Source: Thiodiazotropha sp040506705
GTDB lineage: Bacteria; Pseudomonadota; Gammaproteobacteria; Chromatiales; Chromatiaceae
Length of the DNA: 64,000 nucleotides
Reading direction: 5' to 3'
Assembly (NCBI GenBank): GCA_040506705.1
Contig: JBEVWG010000061.1
Coordinates: forward strand, 8,718 to 72,717
Notes under the pieces: model-generated
The model's database searches: none
What the model was told of the DNA's origin: nothing
What the model saw: the letters and a program-made list of their open reading frames with translations, nothing else
Made by a program: the position numbers and the translations under genes
Part shown: positions 62,424 through 64,000 of the stretch, piece after piece
How positions within the stretch are numbered: the stretch's first letter is position 1
How the letters are laid out: every line of letters starts with the position of its first letter

Positions 62424-63890
62424 ATGACCGACATAAAAGATACCAAGCCCACAACTCCTGCAATAACACTTGAAGAAATTAACTTTCAAACACTTGCTGA
62501 AGATGCCCCCGTCTCTCTCTGGCTTACTGATACCAGTGGCAATGTCATTTTCACAAGTAACCAATACAAGAACTTCATTGGCCGTGACAAAGTTGAAAAG
62601 TTAGGTGGCGATGCTTGGTTTAATGCGCTTCACCCTGATGACAGAGATTACTGTCTGACTGTATTTGAAGATGCGTTTATTGCTTATAAGCCCTTTAGCA
62701 TGGAGTATCGACTCAGAAGGCGCGATGGCAAATATCGATATTTCATTGACCGCGGCATTCCTTATATCAACGATCAAGGTAAGTTTTCAGGTTTTGTAGG
62801 CTCATCAACCGACATCTCTGAGCAAAAATCATCAGAAGACCAGCTGATTAAATCTCATAAAGAGTTAACTCAATACAATTATGAGATGCATCTCATAAAC
62901 CAACTGAACTCATATTTACAAGTATGTCGCACAACTGAAGAGACCTACCCTATTGTTTCCTACTATTCAGAACAAATATTCCCTGATTGCGCTGGTGCCC
63001 TCTACCTTTTTAACGATAAAAAGTCACTCGTCGAATCCAAAGCAACCTGGGGAAATATTGAACTAATGAGTTCACCCATTATTGTGCCTGATGACTGCTG
63101 GTCACTGCGACAGGGTAAAGAGCATGTTATTTTGCACAACGATGAGCGCCTGCGTTGCAAACACGTTGGTGAAGGTGTAAATAATTACATTTGTGAACCC
63201 ATTATTGCCCAAGGTGATATGTTGGGTATGCTTCATATTGAATTCAAATCCTCTGACGAATCCACTGATGAGGAAAAAGAGCACTACATAAATTCCAGAA
63301 AACGGCTTATAAAAATCACAGCGGATAATTTGGCCCTCTCCCTGGTGAGCTTAAAATTACGTGAAGCCCTGCAATCACAATCGGTCCGGGATCCTTTAAC
63401 ACATCTATTCAACCGCCGACACATGGAAGAGAGTCTTGAGCGGGAGATACATCGTTGCGCAAGAGCAAAAAGTGGTCTTGGCATCATTATGTGTGATGCG
63501 GATCATTTTAAATCGATTAATGACAATTTTGGTCATGATGTCGGAGATGTTGTACTCCTAGAGTTTGCAAAATTATTCAAAAATAGTGTACGAACAAGCG
63601 ACATTGTCTGTCGCTATGGCGGCGAAGAGTTCATCATCATCATGCCCGACACCACTAAGGAAGCCGTTATTTCACGGGCAGATAAAATATGCCGACAGAT
63701 AGGGGAGTTAAAACTCATCCATGATGGCAAACCCTTACCACAAATCACTGCCTCATTCGGCGTTTCCTTTATGGATGGCGTATTAGTAGATAAATCCGCA
63801 CTGATAAGAGCTGCAGATCTCGCACTCTATAAGGCTAAGGAAAGTGGGCGTAATCAGGTTGTATTGTCGGAAACCGAGTTCAAAAAGTAG
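62424..63890 (+). CDS. PAS-GAF-GGDEF diguanylate cyclase
   Basis: The cytoplasmic protein has 488 residues. PAS with PAC covers about residues 25-140 (DAPVSLWLTDTSGNVIFTSNQYKNFIG; EYRLRRRDGKYRYFIDRGIPY). A GAF-like domain covers about 155-310 (CAGALYLFNDKKSLVESKATWG; NYICEPIIAQGDMLGMLHIEF). GGDEF covers about 325-485 (DPLTHLFNRRHMEESLERE; FGHDVGDVVL). The active site GGEEF is intact in CRYGGEEFIIIMPD. There is no clear RxxD inhibitory site. It probably makes c-di-GMP in response to an unknown cytoplasmic cue. It has no operon partner in view. Confidence 0.92.
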   Translation: MTDIKDTKPTTPAITLEEINFQTLAEDAPVSLWLTDTSGNVIFTSNQYKNFIGRDKVEKLGGDAWFNALHPDDRDYCLTVFEDAFIAYKPFSMEYRLRRRDGKYRYFIDRGIPYINDQGKFSGFVGSSTDISEQKSSEDQLIKSHKELTQYNYEMHLINQLNSYLQVCRTTEETYPIVSYYSEQIFPDCAGALYLFNDKKSLVESKATWGNIELMSSPIIVPDDCWSLRQGKEHVILHNDERLRCKHVGEGVNNYICEPIIAQGDMLGMLHIEFKSSDESTDEEKEHYINSRKRLIKITADNLALSLVSLKLREALQSQSVRDPLTHLFNRRHMEESLEREIHRCARAKSGLGIIMCDADHFKSINDNFGHDVGDVVLLEFAKLFKNSVRTSDIVCRYGGEEFIIIMPDTTKEAVISRADKICRQIGELKLIHDGKPLPQITASFGVSFMDGVLVDKSALIRAADLALYKAKESGRNQVVLSETEFKK

Positions 63891-63947
63891 TATCTCTTCC
63901 CACTGCTGCCCCATTAACTTTCAATCTTCTCAGAACAACTCTGAAAG

Positions 63948-63972
63948 CCCCTCTCCCTTTACGGGAGAGGGG
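63948..63972. repeat. Hairpin repeat near the window end
   Basis: The 10-bp stem CCCCTCTCCC/GGGAGAGGGG has a 5-base loop and is followed by GTTGGGGAGAGGGTG. It is of the type of dispersed intergenic repeat seen in many proteobacterial genomes. It may also serve as a terminator-like end for the GGDEF gene. Confidence 0.6.
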
Positions 63973-64000
63973 TTGGGGAGAGGGTGTACGCGAAGCGTTT

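Overview
The window is a contiguous piece of a gammaproteobacterial chromosome of moderate GC. Evidence for this is the conserved yebC-ruvCAB-ybgC-tolQRAB-pal-cpoB block, a cvpA-purF pair, the oxygen-independent ubiquinone genes ubiU, ubiV and ubiT, a MotY-type flagellar protein, CheV, and a sodium/solute-symporter histidine kinase of the CbrA/CrbS type. Housekeeping genes are mixed with many small palindromic elements. My guess is an environmental, possibly sulfur-oxidising or host-associated member of the Chromatiales and relatives. No marker gene in the window settles that.

Layout. 0-8 kb: truncated trhP, a ChaN-like haem-binding/PDZ protein, an M1-type peptidase with a TIGR03790 protein, a family 2 glycosyltransferase, a ferredoxin-NADP reductase-like flavoprotein and a GNAT acetyltransferase. 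8-9.4 kb: no intact gene, four copies of a 135-bp inverted-repeat element, and a tandem duplication of about 438 bp ending at queC. 9.4-19.2 kb: a long minus-strand block for queuosine precursor synthesis, the Tol-Pal envelope machine, Holliday-junction resolution and YebC. 19.5-24.6 kb: an HDOD protein, two radical SAM proteins and ubiUV. 24.56-24.86 kb: a 295-bp structured element with 35-bp terminal inverted repeats. 25.2-31.2 kb: an AT-richer module of TonB-dependent receptor, periplasmic substrate-binding protein and BarA-like hybrid kinase. 31-41 kb: murI, ubiT, a TauD-type dioxygenase, purF, cvpA, tRNA-Ala, glnS, gltX, tRNA-Val and phaB. 40.9-46.2 kb: motY, an operon of hemerythrin, potassium channel and DUF6394 protein, and cheV.

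46.3-60.2 kb looks like an acetate-response and acetate-use region. It holds a small membrane protein, a symporter-fused histidine kinase and an NtrC-like regulator. This regulator lacks the GAFTGA loop and has Gln in place of the Walker B Glu. Next come a REC-PAS-degenerate GGDEF protein, a TerB-like protein, a DUF4212 plus sodium/solute symporter pair, a cNMP/CBS/DUF294 nucleotidyltransferase-like protein, a DnaQ-type exonuclease and acetyl-CoA synthetase. GTAAC half-sites are concentrated upstream of the symporter operon and form a perfect palindrome upstream of the kinase operon, so one regulator may control both.

60.2-64 kb: an unrecognised membrane-anchored protein, a proline/cysteine-repeat protein with a DUF1521 (metal-ion-inducible autocleavage) domain and an intact GDPHVD site, and a PAS-GAF-GGDEF diguanylate cyclase. 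The DUF1521 protein is the most unusual gene in the window. The features most likely to be undescribed are the BarA-linked TonB module, the GAFTGA-less regulator with its GTAAC sites, and the families of small palindromic elements.
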